Positions 1 through 10,475 are shown, counted from the stretch's first letter. The stretch is 64,000 bases of DNA from Helicobacter bilis (GCF_001999985.1 NZ_CP019645.1:2108001-2172000); one strand, 5' to 3'. Numbers and translations: made by a program. The notes: generated by a model not told the origin, from the letters alone.

Positions 1-2
1 TT

Positions 3-1100
3 AGTATGTCGTATGCAGATTCTATACTTTTTTTACCAGATTCAAATAAATCGCAAAAGAGAGCTATTCAAAATGATTTTAGTGATGGTGAAGTAGATTC
101 TGATTTACGACTTTTTGATATTCAACAAAAAGGGTTTAACCCCAAAGATGAAAAGGGCTTTAGAGCCCCAATTGATAGAAGTCCTATAACACAGGATTCT
201 GTAAATCCGCCAAAGGATATGCAGCAAGAAGATTTGCCGCAAGAATATAAGAGTATGTTTGAAACAAGTCTATTGCAAACAAACACAGAATCTAAGGAAA
301 TAAAACTCGCAGAAAACACGCCCACTAAAAAAACAAAACAAAATAATTCTCACACAATAGAGATTGCTAATGGTGCAACTTTTATTGCAGTGAGTAGTGA
401 GAAAAATCCACAAGTTATACGCATAAATAATAAGGTTTTCCCATGGGTTTTGCACCCAAAGGATTCTAATAAAAAGATTGCATTTGTAGCGATTAACTAT
501 CGCTCAGCTTTAGAGAATCTAAGATTAAATAATGACTTTTCCATTAAAATCGTGCAAGGTGCATATAAGAGAGAAAAAATCACAATCACAGATACGACGA
601 AGACAAAGCCAAATAAAACTGCGAGTGATCGCATTGCAAAGGAATTTGCTGAGGCAAATGCGATCTATCGCACATATACAAAGAAGCGCTATTGGAGTAA
701 GCCTTTTATGTTGCCTTTAAACAGCGTGATTACAAGTCCTTTTGGCTCTGCGAGAGTATTTAATAATGAGATAAAAAGCTTTCATGGTGGCACAGATTTT
801 CGTGCGGCAATTGGCACACCGATACAGGCTAGTAATGATGGTATTGTAGTGATAGCAAAGGATCGTTTTTTAGCAGGTAAGTCAGTCGTCATCGATCATG
901 GTGAGGGGGTTTTTAGCATGTATTATCATTGCAGTGATATTAAGGTGAAGCTTGGTGAGAAGGTGCAAAAAGGGCAAGTGGTGGCTTTAAGTGGCGATAC
1001 AGGCAGAGTGAGTGGGGCGCATTTGCATTTTGGTATGCTTGTAAATGGAGTGCAAGTTGATCCTATTGATTTTATAAATAAGGTGAATGCGTTGTTTTAA
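3..1100 (+). CDS. M23 family zinc metallopeptidase (LytM domain), 5' end beyond window
   Basis: Peptidoglycan endopeptidase of the M23/LytM type, expected to act on cell-wall crosslinks in the periplasm. The C-terminal third (about residues 235-364, counted from the ATG at 6) has the family signature: HGGTDF supplies zinc ligands H260 and D264, and GAHLHF supplies H341, with H308 in YYHCSD. The first 230 residues are polar and lack a clear fold. The frame is open to the window edge (codon 3-5 is sense), and the ATG at 6 has no signal peptide behind it, so the true start and export signal probably lie upstream. Helicobacter has several M23 shape enzymes (Csd1-3 type); which one this is cannot be decided here. 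Confidence 0.85.
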   Translation, partial: SMSYADSILFLPDSNKSQKRAIQNDFSDGEVDSDLRLFDIQQKGFNPKDEKGFRAPIDRSPITQDSVNPPKDMQQEDLPQEYKSMFETSLLQTNTESKEIKLAENTPTKKTKQNNSHTIEIANGATFIAVSSEKNPQVIRINNKVFPWVLHPKDSNKKIAFVAINYRSALENLRLNNDFSIKIVQGAYKREKITITDTTKTKPNKTASDRIAKEFAEANAIYRTYTKKRYWSKPFMLPLNSVITSPFGSARVFNNEIKSFHGGTDFRAAIGTPIQASNDGIVVIAKDRFLAGKSVVIDHGEGVFSMYYHCSDIKVKLGEKVQKGQVVALSGDTGRVSGAHLHFGMLVNGVQVDPIDFINKVNALF

Positions 1101-1236
1101 TATTTGTTGGTTGTATTTATCGCTTAAAATTTTAGATTAATGAAATCTTTCGTTATATTGAGCTAAATTTTATTTAATATGAATTTGCACCGATGTTTAA
1201 TGTTATACTTATTAATCCATTTTGCGTTGTTTATGG

Positions 1237-1242
1237 TATGAT
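1237..1242 (+). promoter_or_regulatory. Candidate -10 box of the glycan operon
   Basis: TATGAT preceded by TTATGG, 31 bases before the TTG start of the first glycosyltransferase gene. The gap after the M23 gene is 173 bp, long enough for a separate promoter. No convincing -35 box is visible, which is usual for Helicobacter sigma-80 promoters. Confidence 0.4.
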
Positions 1243-1273
1243 ACGAGTTTTACTAAAAAATTAAAGGAAAAGT

Positions 1274-2341
1274 TTGAATCCTAAAATTTCCATTCTCACC
1301 CCAAGTTTCAATCACGAAAAATTTGTGGGATTTTTTATAGAATCTGTTTTGAAACAAACTTTAGAAGATTTTGAGCTTATTATTGTAGATGATTGTTCTA
1401 GCGATAATAATGTAAATGAGATTCTAAAGTTTAAAGATCCTAGAATAAAGCTTATACAGCACCCATATAATCAAGGTATAAACGCAGGAATAAACACAGC
1501 ATTTGAAAATGCTAGTGGCGAATATCTTGTATTTTGTGCGAGTGATGATATGCTTACACCTAATGCGCTAGAAGTGATTTATGAGGCATTTAGCGAGAAT
1601 CCAAGCATAAAAGCGATATATCCTAGCCTTATTAAAATTGATGAAAATGGGGTGAAAGATAAAGAAAGATTTGGAGAATCTGAAAATAAAACGAGAGCAG
1701 AACATCTCTATGATCTCTTTATGCGGGGGAATTACCTCACTTCACCCGGAATGGCACTGAAAACAACTGATTTTAAGGAGATTTTGTATCCTCTAGATAT
1801 TGCGATGTGTAATCAGCAGGATACGCAAATGCACATTAAGATACTTTTAAATGGGGAAATAAAAATCCTTGATGACATTTTAGTAATGTATCGTTTTGAT
1901 CCAAAGACAAGTAATGTGAGTGCTAGAACTGATAAAGCCATAAAACGAGAAAATATGGAGATTGAGCAGCTAATGGATACTTTTTTAGCAATGAAAGATA
2001 TAGATTTGCTTCAAAAAATCTTTGCAAAAGAAATAGCTAAACTCGGTATTAATCCGCAAGAAGATATGATAGAGTATTTCTTAGGCAGAATGGCTTTGTT
2101 GTCGCCTATTGAAACAAGGCAAGTGTGGGGTTACCATAAGATTATGGAATCTTATAGCACAAAAGAGAGTGCAAAACGCTTGAAAGATATGTATGACTTT
2201 GATTTTAAGACCTATTTAGACTTAGCTCATTATACAACAGATAAGACTTTGGCAAAATATCGCAAATACAAGAAACTTTTTAAGATATTGCTATATATGA
2301 ATATTGTGTTATGTGGCGTGATTATATGGCTTATTTGGTAA
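1274..2341 (+). CDS. Family 2 glycosyltransferase
   Basis: GT-A fold glycosyltransferase that would transfer a sugar from a nucleotide donor to a growing surface glycan at the inner face of the cytoplasmic membrane. The N-terminus ISILTPSFNHEKF and IIVDDCSSDN (D39, D40) is the nucleotide-binding signature, and CASDDMLTP (D91, D92) is the metal-binding DxD equivalent. A hydrophobic segment at about 332-354 closes the protein and may anchor it. Start is TTG, supported by AAAGGA 5 bases upstream; no better ATG exists. It is followed after 10 bases by a GT11 gene and then an aminotransferase gene, so the three look like one operon. Donor and acceptor are unknown. Confidence 0.85.
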   Translation: MNPKISILTPSFNHEKFVGFFIESVLKQTLEDFELIIVDDCSSDNNVNEILKFKDPRIKLIQHPYNQGINAGINTAFENASGEYLVFCASDDMLTPNALEVIYEAFSENPSIKAIYPSLIKIDENGVKDKERFGESENKTRAEHLYDLFMRGNYLTSPGMALKTTDFKEILYPLDIAMCNQQDTQMHIKILLNGEIKILDDILVMYRFDPKTSNVSARTDKAIKRENMEIEQLMDTFLAMKDIDLLQKIFAKEIAKLGINPQEDMIEYFLGRMALLSPIETRQVWGYHKIMESYSTKESAKRLKDMYDFDFKTYLDLAHYTTDKTLAKYRKYKKLFKILLYMNIVLCGVIIWLIW

Positions 2342-2351
2342 AGGAAGTGCA

Positions 2352-3320
2352 ATGAAAGATAATCTCATAATTATTAGAGTAGATGGCGGCATAGCAAGTC
2401 AAATAGGTTTTGTCGCATTAGGCAAAGCCTTTGAGGAAAAAGATTATCAAGTCAAATATGATTTAAGCTGGTTTGAGACTTCTGGCAAAGGCTTTTATAA
2501 TACAACAAATGGCTATGATAGAATCTATGATTTAACCTTTGATATGCCAAAAGCATTTCCACAACTAGAGATGAAAATCGCAACTGAAGATGAAGTAAAA
2601 CGCTATAATAAATTGTATTTTATTGATGATGAAAAAGTCATTACCCACAAGCCTCCATTATATGTCGGTGGTTATTTAGGCAGACATTATGACATATATT
2701 TTGCAAAACACTTTGCAGGATATTTTAGCCCTAAAGAAGTAGAGCAAAAAGACACGCCATTTTTCACACTTTTACAAGAGATTCTAAATACACAATCCTG
2801 TGGCATTCACATTAGAAGAGGTGATTTATCGCAGAATCATATTGTCTATGGAGAGCCTACTAGCCTTACTTATTTTGAAAGGGTTATCAAGCTTGTTTCA
2901 CAAATGGATTCGGTAAGTGCATTTTATCTCTTTAGCGATGATGTAGCGTGGGTGAGAGAACATATTGCACCACTTTTAAAGGATAAACAATTTAAAATAT
3001 GTGATATTAATACGCCAGAGCAAGGCTATTTGGATTTATACCTGCTTAGTCGTTGCAAGATGATTGTCGCATCTCACGGGAGCTTGGGAGCGTATGCTAA
3101 GATTCTATCTCCACATAATCCACTGCTTATTGCCCCACGCGTTCGCAATGTATTTTTTGAAATGGAAAATGTAATGCTTGTAAATTGGGGTGCAAAACTA
3201 CAAATTACGCAGCCGTGTAATAATGTAATCACCCCCCCCCCCCCATTGTCAAAATCTCACATTGCGATACAAACTTTTTCTCTATCTCTACAATCGCTTG
3301 AGAAGCAAACTATTGCGTAA
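2352..3320 (+). CDS. Family 11 glycosyltransferase (alpha-1,2-fucosyltransferase-like), phase-variable tail
   Basis: GT11 enzymes transfer fucose in alpha-1,2 linkage; in H. pylori the family member FutC makes H-type and Lewis Y antigens. Here the N-terminal IIRVDGGIASQIGF matches the family start, and HIRRGD at residues 153-158 is the donor-binding HxRRxD motif. A run of 13 C (codons 293-298) lies near the 3' end and reads TPPPP, after which this frame gives a polar 24-residue tail ending at TAA 3318. With one C fewer the frame would instead run to a TGA overlapping the next gene's ATG and give a basic, hydrophobic tail. The protein is probably switchable between C-terminal forms rather than simply on and off. 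Sugar specificity is inferred from family only. Confidence 0.82.
   Translation: MKDNLIIIRVDGGIASQIGFVALGKAFEEKDYQVKYDLSWFETSGKGFYNTTNGYDRIYDLTFDMPKAFPQLEMKIATEDEVKRYNKLYFIDDEKVITHKPPLYVGGYLGRHYDIYFAKHFAGYFSPKEVEQKDTPFFTLLQEILNTQSCGIHIRRGDLSQNHIVYGEPTSLTYFERVIKLVSQMDSVSAFYLFSDDVAWVREHIAPLLKDKQFKICDINTPEQGYLDLYLLSRCKMIVASHGSLGAYAKILSPHNPLLIAPRVRNVFFEMENVMLVNWGAKLQITQPCNNVITPPPPLSKSHIAIQTFSLSLQSLEKQTIA
3232..3244 (+). repeat. C13 homopolymeric tract inside the GT11 gene
   Basis: Thirteen consecutive C residues inside the coding region, 76 bases before the present stop codon. Tracts of this length slip during replication and are the standard phase-variation device of Helicobacter glycosyltransferase genes. 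Confidence 0.95.
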
Positions 3321-3332
3321 AGGAGTTATACA

Positions 3333-4418
3333 ATGATCCCATTTCTTGATGTAGGGGCAATTAATTCGCGTTTTAAAAATGAGCTAGAATTGGCGATGAA
3401 GCAAGTTCTAGAATCTGGCTGGTATATTTTAGGAGAAAAAAGCAGGGCTTTTGAAAAGGCGTTTGCTGAATATTGCGGGATAGAGCATTGCATAGGCTGT
3501 GGTAATGGACTAGATGCACTTAGGCTAGGCATAAAGGCGCTAGGCTTAGGGGAAAATGATGAGATAATCGTCCCAGCAAATACCTATATCGCCTCAATTT
3601 TGGCTATCTCTGATAATGGGTGTAAGCCTATCTTTGTTGAGCCAAGTCTGCAAACTTATAACATTGATGTGGAGAAAATAGAATCTGCTATCACGCCCAA
3701 CACAAAGGCGATTTTAGTCGTGCATTTGTATGGGCAAGTCGTGGAAATGCAAAAGGTGTGGGAGTTGGCACAAAAGTATAATCTTGCTATCATAGAGGAT
3801 TGCGCACAAGCCCACGGTGCGATATATCAAGGCAAAAGGGTTGGCACACTTGGCGATGTGGCTGGATTCTCATTTTTCCCGGGGAAGAATCTAGGGGCAT
3901 TAGGCGATGGTGGAGCAGTAACCACAAAGCATAAAGATGTAGCGGAAAAAGTTAGGGCATTGGGGAATTATGGCTCACATAAAAAATATGTTAATCTCTA
4001 CAAAGGGCTAAACTCTCGCCTTGATGAGCTTCAAGCAGCACTTTTGGAGATAAAGCTAAAGCATTTAGATTCTGATAATGAATTTCGCAGGGCAGTGGCG
4101 AAGCTTTATCGCGAAAATATCACAAATAAAAAGATTATTTTACCGGAATGCGTGAGTGAAGAGGGACACGCGTGGCATTTATTTGTCGTGCGGTGCGAAG
4201 AGCGGGAGAGATTCCAAGCGTATTTAAAGGACAATGGGATTGAGACAATTATCCACTATCCTATCCCACCGCATAAGCAAGAAGCCTATAAAGAATACAA
4301 TCATCTCTCTTTACCCATTACTGAAAAGATTCATAGGGAAGTGTTGTCTTTGCCGATTAGCCCGGTTATGAGCAAGGAACAAGCAGAAAGGGCTGTATCT
4401 GTAATAAATGGATTCTAA
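3333..4418 (+). CDS. DegT/DnrJ/EryC1/StrS sugar aminotransferase (FdtB/QdtB-like)
   Basis: PLP-dependent transaminase that installs an amino group on a keto-deoxy nucleotide sugar. The PLP lysine is K185 in [15 protein letters not shown], and the cofactor aspartate is D156 in [19 protein letters not shown] and the substrate-side RLDELQAAL are also typical. The pattern of PFLDV at the start and [13 protein letters not shown] resembles FdtB/QdtB enzymes acting on dTDP-3-keto-6-deoxy sugars, but no nucleotide-sugar isomerase gene is adjacent, so specificity is open. An AAAGGAG ribosome site sits 8 bases before the ATG. Its stop codon overlaps the stop codon of the opposing gene. Confidence 0.85.
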   Translation: MIPFLDVGAINSRFKNELELAMKQVLESGWYILGEKSRAFEKAFAEYCGIEHCIGCGNGLDALRLGIKALGLGENDEIIVPANTYIASILAISDNGCKPIFVEPSLQTYNIDVEKIESAITPNTKAILVVHLYGQVVEMQKVWELAQKYNLAIIEDCAQAHGAIYQGKRVGTLGDVAGFSFFPGKNLGALGDGGAVTTKHKDVAEKVRALGNYGSHKKYVNLYKGLNSRLDELQAALLEIKLKHLDSDNEFRRAVAKLYRENITNKKIILPECVSEEGHAWHLFVVRCEERERFQAYLKDNGIETIIHYPIPPHKQEAYKEYNHLSLPITEKIHREVLSLPISPVMSKEQAERAVSVINGF

Positions 4419-5194
4419 TACACCCTCATATTGCCATCAAAGCTTTGTGGCACTGCGTTATTTTGCTGATTTGTGTTTGCCTCTCTAGCGTTTTGTGGCA
4501 TATTATCTTCTACATTGATTCCATCTGGTGTGGCTGGTGGTGGTGCATTTGGTGGGACTGGCTTTTTACTAGGGAAATATTTTATAAGTTTTGTAAGTTC
4601 TGCGGCTTTATCTGGTTGCATTTGTGCTAGAATGCTTCCCATTTGATTCGGTTTTAGGCTCAATAGAATCATAACCGCATCATCTTCTGGCATAGCTGCT
4701 AAAATCGGTGCGGCTTTGCTATCTTTCATTTTCGCATAGCTTTCAGCTAATTTTGTGTCCTTTGTGCCTGTGATTTGCTTTAGAATCTCTTCATTCTGTG
4801 CTAATAGCTTTTTTGCTTCATTGAGTTTTGCTTCACTTTCTGCTGATTTTTTTGCTTCTTCATCTCGCATATCAGCATACATTTTCTTTAACGCACTCTC
4901 TTTTAGCTTCATCTGCTCTTCTTTTTCTTTCAATAGCTTTGTGTTTTCTGTGGTTAGAATCTGCAAAGTGCTTTGTTGCTGTTGTAGCTGCAATAGACTT
5001 GTTGCAAGCTCTTGCTTTCTTGCCTCAAAGATTGCATCACATTGTTTTGCTAGCTGTTGTGCTGCCTCTGGATCAAAACTCGCACTAGTTGTTAAAGATT
5101 GCGTTTTGACTGCTTTTTTTTCTGTCTCGTCATCGGCAAACGCACTTACACATAAACAACCAACAATAAGACTTCCTAAAAAAACCTTTTTCAC
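4415..5194 (-). CDS. Exported MotE-like coiled-coil protein (MgtE N-terminal-like domain)
   Basis: Periplasmic protein with a signal peptide, a long coiled coil (about residues 60-140, rich in K, E, Q, L) and a helical repeat with [18 protein letters not shown] and [13 protein letters not shown], which is the MgtE_N/FliG-like fold used by MotE-type motor proteins. That makes a role in stabilising a flagellar motor component plausible but unproven. The tail is rich in P, N and Q. Start: GTG at 5194 gives [15 protein letters not shown], a normal signal peptide, with AAGGA 7 bases upstream; the ATG at 5200 is only 1 base from that site and is less likely. The gene converges with the aminotransferase gene and their stop codons overlap. 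Confidence 0.7.
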   Translation of the reverse strand: MKKVFLGSLIVGCLCVSAFADDETEKKAVKTQSLTTSASFDPEAAQQLAKQCDAIFEARKQELATSLLQLQQQQSTLQILTTENTKLLKEKEEQMKLKESALKKMYADMRDEEAKKSAESEAKLNEAKKLLAQNEEILKQITGTKDTKLAESYAKMKDSKAAPILAAMPEDDAVMILLSLKPNQMGSILAQMQPDKAAELTKLIKYFPSKKPVPPNAPPPATPDGINVEDNMPQNAREANTNQQNNAVPQSFDGNMRVY

Positions 5195-5493
5195 TACCAT
5201 ATCCTTATGTAACAGAATCTTGCGTAATATTATACAATAATGCAAAGCTAGATTCTATAAATTTATACTCTAAGCATCCTAAAACACTCACAAAAATATA
5301 AATATATGAATGCAAAGCTTTTTAAGCATTACTTGAAACCTTTCTGATTCTATTATGATTATCATTTTAAACCTTAAAAAGTGCAACATTTTACAAATAC
5401 TAACTTTGAGAAATTTTGCTTTGCTAAAAACGACAAATAGATTTTAGAATCTAGATTTTACACATAATGCTTCTATCTCAAATTATAGTCAAT

Positions 5494-6447
5494 CTAGATT
5501 TCAAGGGCTTCACGCAGGGCGTCTTCTATCTCTGCGGGGTTTGATTTTGTGATAAAAGCGTTTGCTTTTAGGCTTTGTGCTTTTTCAATATTAGAATCAT
5601 TACTCATTGATGAATTCACAATTACAGGCATAGTCTTTGTATCTTCATGTTCTCGTATATGCTTTAAGACTTCAAAGCCTGAAATGAGTGGCATTTCAAG
5701 GTCAGTAATGACTGCCCCAACGGTTTTAGCAACACCCGGTGTGTAGAGATACTCAAGCAATGCTTTGCCATTTGGAAAGGTAAAATAGCGAAGTTGTAGT
5801 TTCTCCATAATGATTTGAAGTGATTTTTGTGCAGGTTTAGAATCTTCTGCTAACAATACAACCTTATCACTCTCAATTGCCTTTAATCCTTCAAGTTGCA
5901 ATTCATGCGACATTTCTACTGATGGGAAAGCATCTACTACCATGCGTTCAACATCCATGATTTGCACTACCGCACCATCATCAAATTTTGTAGTAGCAGT
6001 AATCTTATTATTCCCATCAAAGCCATATTCACTACCTACAATTACAGAATCCCAGCTTCGCTGGATAATGCGTTTTACACTTAGGATTCTAAGTCCAACT
6101 GTGCATTGTGAAAAATTACACAAAATCACAAGATTTTTTTGACTTTGGATAGAGTATTCTTTTAAGTCTCGCTTTGGGTCTTGTGCGTTAAAGTAAAGCC
6201 ATCTACGCATATCAACAAGCGGTATGCTCTCCCCTCTAACAGTTAGGAATCCAAGCACTATGCCCTCATTTTCCCCCGCAGTCTCTGTTAATTCCCCATC
6301 ATAATAGATTATTTCGCGTATCTTAAAAACATTCATCGCATAAAGCTGAATGTCCTGCTCATTTTCAGTATCTTCTAGGGTAAAACAGAGAAATTGTGCT
6401 TCATTATTTAAATGGAGTGAAGTCGTTTTATCAATATTGCTTATCAA
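5494..6447 (-). CDS. cheV: Chemotaxis coupling protein CheV (CheW-REC)
   Basis: Couples chemoreceptors to the CheA kinase and adds a phosphorylatable receiver domain. Residues about 15-175 form a CheW-like domain (LGFLTVRGESIPLVDMRRW). Residues about 195-317 form a receiver: acidic pair ED at 201-202, phospho-acceptor D249 in VITDLEMPLISG, and K301 in AFITKSNP. Length 317 is normal for the family. Helicobacter usually carries three CheV paralogues, and which one this is cannot be told by eye. The gene stands alone, divergent from serS; about 250 bp downstream hold no gene. Confidence 0.92.
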   Translation of the reverse strand: MISNIDKTTSLHLNNEAQFLCFTLEDTENEQDIQLYAMNVFKIREIIYYDGELTETAGENEGIVLGFLTVRGESIPLVDMRRWLYFNAQDPKRDLKEYSIQSQKNLVILCNFSQCTVGLRILSVKRIIQRSWDSVIVGSEYGFDGNNKITATTKFDDGAVVQIMDVERMVVDAFPSVEMSHELQLEGLKAIESDKVVLLAEDSKPAQKSLQIIMEKLQLRYFTFPNGKALLEYLYTPGVAKTVGAVITDLEMPLISGFEVLKHIREHEDTKTMPVIVNSSMSNDSNIEKAQSLKANAFITKSNPAEIEDALREALEI

Positions 6448-6531
6448 AACAAAGCTCCTAAACTTTTATTTTATTGCTGTTATTTTAACAAAAAAAATCT
6501 TTTATCAATACATTTTATATCATTATTTTGT

Positions 6532-6537
6532 TATAAT
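6532..6537 (+). promoter_or_regulatory. Candidate -10 box of serS
   Basis: TATAAT in the intergenic region divergent from cheV, 48 bases before the serS ATG. It is the best match to a sigma-80 -10 element in this gap. Confidence 0.5.
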
Positions 6538-6585
6538 TGCTTCTTTTATACATAAATATTCATAGTTGCTAAAAGGTATTTCTCA

Positions 6586-7881
6586 ATGATTGATGTTAAA
6601 CTTTTATTACAAGATTTTGACTATGTAGCACAGAATCTTGCCAATAGGAATGTAGAAAAAGCCATGCTTGATGTATTGAAAGAGAATGCAAATAAGTTAA
6701 AGCAACAAAAAAACATAGCAGAATCTATGCAGGCAGAACAAAACAAACTCTCAAAAGAATATGGCGAACTCATGCGAAAAAAAGCAGATTCTAATCTTTT
6801 GCAAAGTCATAAAGAAAACCTTGATACGCTAAAAAGAAAAGTGCAAGAAGAGGTTGCAAAGGTAGCCAAAGCAGAAGTAGCATTGCAAGAGATTTTACTT
6901 AAGATTCCAAACCTTTTAGATAAGAATACGCCCATAGGCACAGATGAAAACGATAATGTTGTGATTAGGCATGTTTTAGAGCCAAAAAAGTTTGATTTCA
7001 CACCAAAAGAGCATTGGGAGCTTGCAGAGAAAAATAAATGGATTGACTTTGAAGCGGGGGTAAAACTTGCTAAAAGTCGTTTTTCTGTGTTGCGTGGAGA
7101 GGCTGCGAGGCTAAATCATGCTTTAATATCTTATATGCTTGATTTTAATTACAAAAATGGTTTTGAAGTATGCAGTGTGCCAGTCATTGTAAATGAAAGA
7201 GCTATGTTTGGGACCGGACAGCTTCCAAAATTTGCTGATGATATGTTTCATATAGAATCTATGAATGATGATATAAATGAAAGCGAAGATTCTAATAAGG
7301 GGCATAATCTCTATCTTATTTCTACTTCAGAGATTTCTCTCACAAATCTTTATCAAGATATGATTCTGGCTGAAAACGAGCTACCCATTATGATGACAGC
7401 ATATACACCTTGCTTTAGAAAAGAGGCAGGCAGTGCAGGAAGGGATACGCGTGGCATTATAAGGCAGCATCAGTTTGATAAAGTCGAGCTTGTGGCAATC
7501 ACCACACCAGAACAAAGTGAATCTATGCAGCAAAGAATGGTAGATAATGTATCAAAACTTTTAGAATCTTTAGAGTTACCACATAGGCTAGTGCAGCTTT
7601 GCAGTGGCGATATAGGCTTTTCTGCGACAAATACTATTGATTTAGAGGTATGGCTACCCGGGCAGAATTGCTATCGTGAGATTAGCTCTGTGTCAAATTG
7701 TGCGGATTTTCAAGCGCGTAGGGCTAAGATACGATACAAGAGGGCAGGTAAAAATACACTCACACATACGCTAAATGGCTCAAGCTTAGCAGTAGGCAGG
7801 ACTCTTGTTGCTATTATGGAGAATTTTCAACAAGCTGATGGTAGCATTCAAATACCTAAAGTATTAGAAAAGTATCTTTAG
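6586..7881 (+). CDS. serS: Serine--tRNA ligase
   Basis: Class II aminoacyl-tRNA synthetase that charges tRNA-Ser. Residues about 1-105 make the tRNA-binding antiparallel coiled coil. Motif 2 is visible as [20 protein letters not shown] and motif 3 as [17 protein letters not shown]; the TGQLPKF loop is also typical. Length 431 is close to the usual 415-430, with a small polar insert near residues 225-240 ([16 protein letters not shown]). The pflB gene follows after 28 bases, an order I recall from Campylobacter jejuni. Confidence 0.97.
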   Translation: MIDVKLLLQDFDYVAQNLANRNVEKAMLDVLKENANKLKQQKNIAESMQAEQNKLSKEYGELMRKKADSNLLQSHKENLDTLKRKVQEEVAKVAKAEVALQEILLKIPNLLDKNTPIGTDENDNVVIRHVLEPKKFDFTPKEHWELAEKNKWIDFEAGVKLAKSRFSVLRGEAARLNHALISYMLDFNYKNGFEVCSVPVIVNERAMFGTGQLPKFADDMFHIESMNDDINESEDSNKGHNLYLISTSEISLTNLYQDMILAENELPIMMTAYTPCFRKEAGSAGRDTRGIIRQHQFDKVELVAITTPEQSESMQQRMVDNVSKLLESLELPHRLVQLCSGDIGFSATNTIDLEVWLPGQNCYREISSVSNCADFQARRAKIRYKRAGKNTLTHTLNGSSLAVGRTLVAIMENFQQADGSIQIPKVLEKYL

Positions 7882-7909
7882 ATTCTATAGTTTATTTGGG
7901 GATTAGGGA

Positions 7910-10465
7910 ATGGCAGAAGAGCAAAAAAAACCAGAAGATATAGCAGCAGAAGATCTAGCAACAGATGAAGTAAAAGATTCTAATAACACTGATGAGAATA
8001 CAGAATCTAAACCTGAAGAAAAGAAGAAAAAACCAAGTGGCATTATGGCATTTTTCACGCCATTAGAAAACTTTGCTAGAGACAATGCTAAAGATATTCC
8101 GCTTATACGCAACATTGATGAAAAGCTAGGGGTAAAGACTAGACGCATTTTGCTTGTAGTATTGTTACTACTTTTTGTGCTATTGCTTGTTATGCTACTT
8201 GTAAGTGCTTTTAAACCAAAGCAAGATTCTGAAACAGAGCAGAGTGCTACTCAAAGCACACAGCAAGGTGGTGCGAATAATCAAGGCGGCGGTAGTGGTG
8301 GGGCTAATATACAAGAAGGAAGTAATGCTGAAAGTCAAGGTGGCGTTGTCTTGCCAAGCATTCCAGAAGTTACGACAAAGCCCCCAGTTGTAGATAATAA
8401 GAATCTTGAAAATATGATTCAAAAAGCAGATATGCTCTATAAAACAGGCGATAAACAAGAAGCCCTAATGTTATTTAATCAAATTGCTACTTACGCAAAG
8501 GCTATTGCAAACTACAATTTAGGCGTAATTAACGCTAAATCACAAGATTATCAAAAAAGTATTGAATATTATGATAAGGCTATTTCAGCAGGTGAAGATG
8601 TAGCATTAAGTGCGATTAATGCGGCAGTAAGTGCATTTAGATTAGGCGATATGGATAAATATCAATATTATATCAATATCGCAAATACCTATGCGAATCA
8701 AATCAGCAATCTCCCGCCATACGCCTATTCCTATGCACTCAATCAATACTATCAAGGGCAGTATTTTGAGGCACTATCACCGCTTAATCACGATACAAAT
8801 ACGCATTTTGACAAAGATAGCAAGAGACTAGCGGCAAAGCTTTATACCCTTTTTAACGACAATGTCCAAGCCTATAATAACCTAAAAGCAGTCGCAGAAA
8901 AGCAAGATGAACTTGCACTAGGGCAGCTATTAGCAAGACAGGGTAGTCTTAATGCGGCAAGGGCTCATGTGCATAACTATCTCATACAATATCCAAATGA
9001 TTGGCATGCGAAAATGACTATGCAGCTTATCAACTTGAAGCTAGGTGATTTTATCGAAGCAGCAAGAATTATTGATGAGTTTGGTGGCGAGAAAAAAGAA
9101 AACGGTATTGTAAACCCCTATCCTATACAAGCTAGAGTTGCTCCAAATGTTTTCAATGTGCAGTTAGCCCAAGAAGAGTTTTGGAATAGGACTTTTGAGC
9201 ATTCAAACCTTTTGACAAGTAAGATTCTATTCTATTATGCCCCTTATCGTGTGTTTAATGTGAATGAAGCATTAAGCATTATTTCAGATGGTGTGCTAGA
9301 TTCTAAAATCAATTTAGGGAATCTCGAAGAAAGCCATGCGATATTAATAAAAGGTGCTACTATCTCAAATATTAATACAAGCATAGCTCAATCTTTGCGT
9401 AAGATTAATGAAAACGACTTACGCGGGGCTTTAGCAATGATTAAACATGATGTCGATGAGAATCCAAATCATGCTGTATTACACTATAATGCGGGGCTAA
9501 TTTACGCACAAGTTGGCGACTTTGCTAATGCTTATAAGCACTTTTTGCGTGCCTATCACCTTGATATGACAGATGTGCAAGCAGGTGCTTTTGCTATGGT
9601 TACAGGTAAGCTTGTCTACAAGGATATAAGCACTTTGAATGTGAATCTAGGGCAAAGCATAGCAGATAGCAAAATGCCAAAAGAGCAACTCGTATTATTT
9701 AGTAAAATCAAAGAATGGGTAAATAACCCAACTGATATGGGCGTATATATACCTGAAGCGAATGAAAAAAGGGCAATGGCACTAGCCTTTCAGTCAATCA
9801 GTGCGATACACATGAGGGATACAAAAAATATTGTCGCTGGTTTTGAGCGGCTAAAATACTATCAATCAAATGATATTGTGTCAAATATCTTGCTTGATTT
9901 AGCAAGAAACTATGGCACAAATGTGAAGAATTCATCGCTTAATATGCAGTATCTCTTTAGAGAAGATAATATGAATCTAGACAATGTTTTCTATGGACCG
10001 AATCTAGCACGAGAGCTATATATCTATGTAGGCTTTATAACTGGGAATCTCGAGCGAGAAAAAAAGCTATTAAACTACAAGCTAAGCACACAGACAAAAA
10101 ATCCAAATGGCTTACTACAAGCCTTAGGACTTTTAAATATCTATCAGCAAAACTTTGAAGAAAGCTATGCGATTTATGATAGGCTTATTAATGGTTTAAA
10201 AGAAGATGATAGCTATACGCGTTATTTGGGTGCTGTGGCAGCAATTGGGGCTGGACACAAGAATGCCGCAAGTCTTTTATTACAATTATCAAAAATGGAT
10301 TCTAGTGTGAATTATGAAAGTCGCTATGCTTTAGGTGTGCTGTATCAAGAAGCAGAGAATTATAATGCAGCAGCACAGCATTATAATAGTATCGCAAATC
10401 ATGGATTTAAATCAGAGTTTATTGATTTTACCATTGATGATTCAAAGGTGAATACCCCAAAATAA
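7910..10465 (+). CDS. pflB: Paralysed-flagellum protein B (TPR motor scaffold)
   Basis: Membrane-anchored periplasmic TPR protein of the Campylobacterota flagellar motor; PflB joins PflA in the spoke-and-ring scaffold that widens the stator ring and raises torque. Seen here: an acidic cytoplasmic N-terminus (1-79), one strong transmembrane helix (80-101), a G/Q/N-rich linker, then about 700 residues of helical repeats with TPR-like pairs (for example YNLGVINAKSQDYQKSIEYY and YNAGLIYAQVGDFANAYKHF). Position directly after serS matches the gene order I recall for C. jejuni Cj0389-Cj0390. A tract of 8 A lies at codons 5-7 and might slip. The call rests on architecture and synteny. Confidence 0.78.
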   Translation: MAEEQKKPEDIAAEDLATDEVKDSNNTDENTESKPEEKKKKPSGIMAFFTPLENFARDNAKDIPLIRNIDEKLGVKTRRILLVVLLLLFVLLLVMLLVSAFKPKQDSETEQSATQSTQQGGANNQGGGSGGANIQEGSNAESQGGVVLPSIPEVTTKPPVVDNKNLENMIQKADMLYKTGDKQEALMLFNQIATYAKAIANYNLGVINAKSQDYQKSIEYYDKAISAGEDVALSAINAAVSAFRLGDMDKYQYYINIANTYANQISNLPPYAYSYALNQYYQGQYFEALSPLNHDTNTHFDKDSKRLAAKLYTLFNDNVQAYNNLKAVAEKQDELALGQLLARQGSLNAARAHVHNYLIQYPNDWHAKMTMQLINLKLGDFIEAARIIDEFGGEKKENGIVNPYPIQARVAPNVFNVQLAQEEFWNRTFEHSNLLTSKILFYYAPYRVFNVNEALSIISDGVLDSKINLGNLEESHAILIKGATISNINTSIAQSLRKINENDLRGALAMIKHDVDENPNHAVLHYNAGLIYAQVGDFANAYKHFLRAYHLDMTDVQAGAFAMVTGKLVYKDISTLNVNLGQSIADSKMPKEQLVLFSKIKEWVNNPTDMGVYIPEANEKRAMALAFQSISAIHMRDTKNIVAGFERLKYYQSNDIVSNILLDLARNYGTNVKNSSLNMQYLFREDNMNLDNVFYGPNLARELYIYVGFITGNLEREKKLLNYKLSTQTKNPNGLLQALGLLNIYQQNFEESYAIYDRLINGLKEDDSYTRYLGAVAAIGAGHKNAASLLLQLSKMDSSVNYESRYALGVLYQEAENYNAAAQHYNSIANHGFKSEFIDFTIDDSKVNTPK

Positions 10466-10475
10466 AGGGCTAAAT

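Noticed and set aside
4755..5240. 161-codon plus-strand frame rich in S, F, C
   Set aside because: Antisense shadow of the coiled-coil MotE-like gene; composition is what K/E/Q codons give on the other strand.
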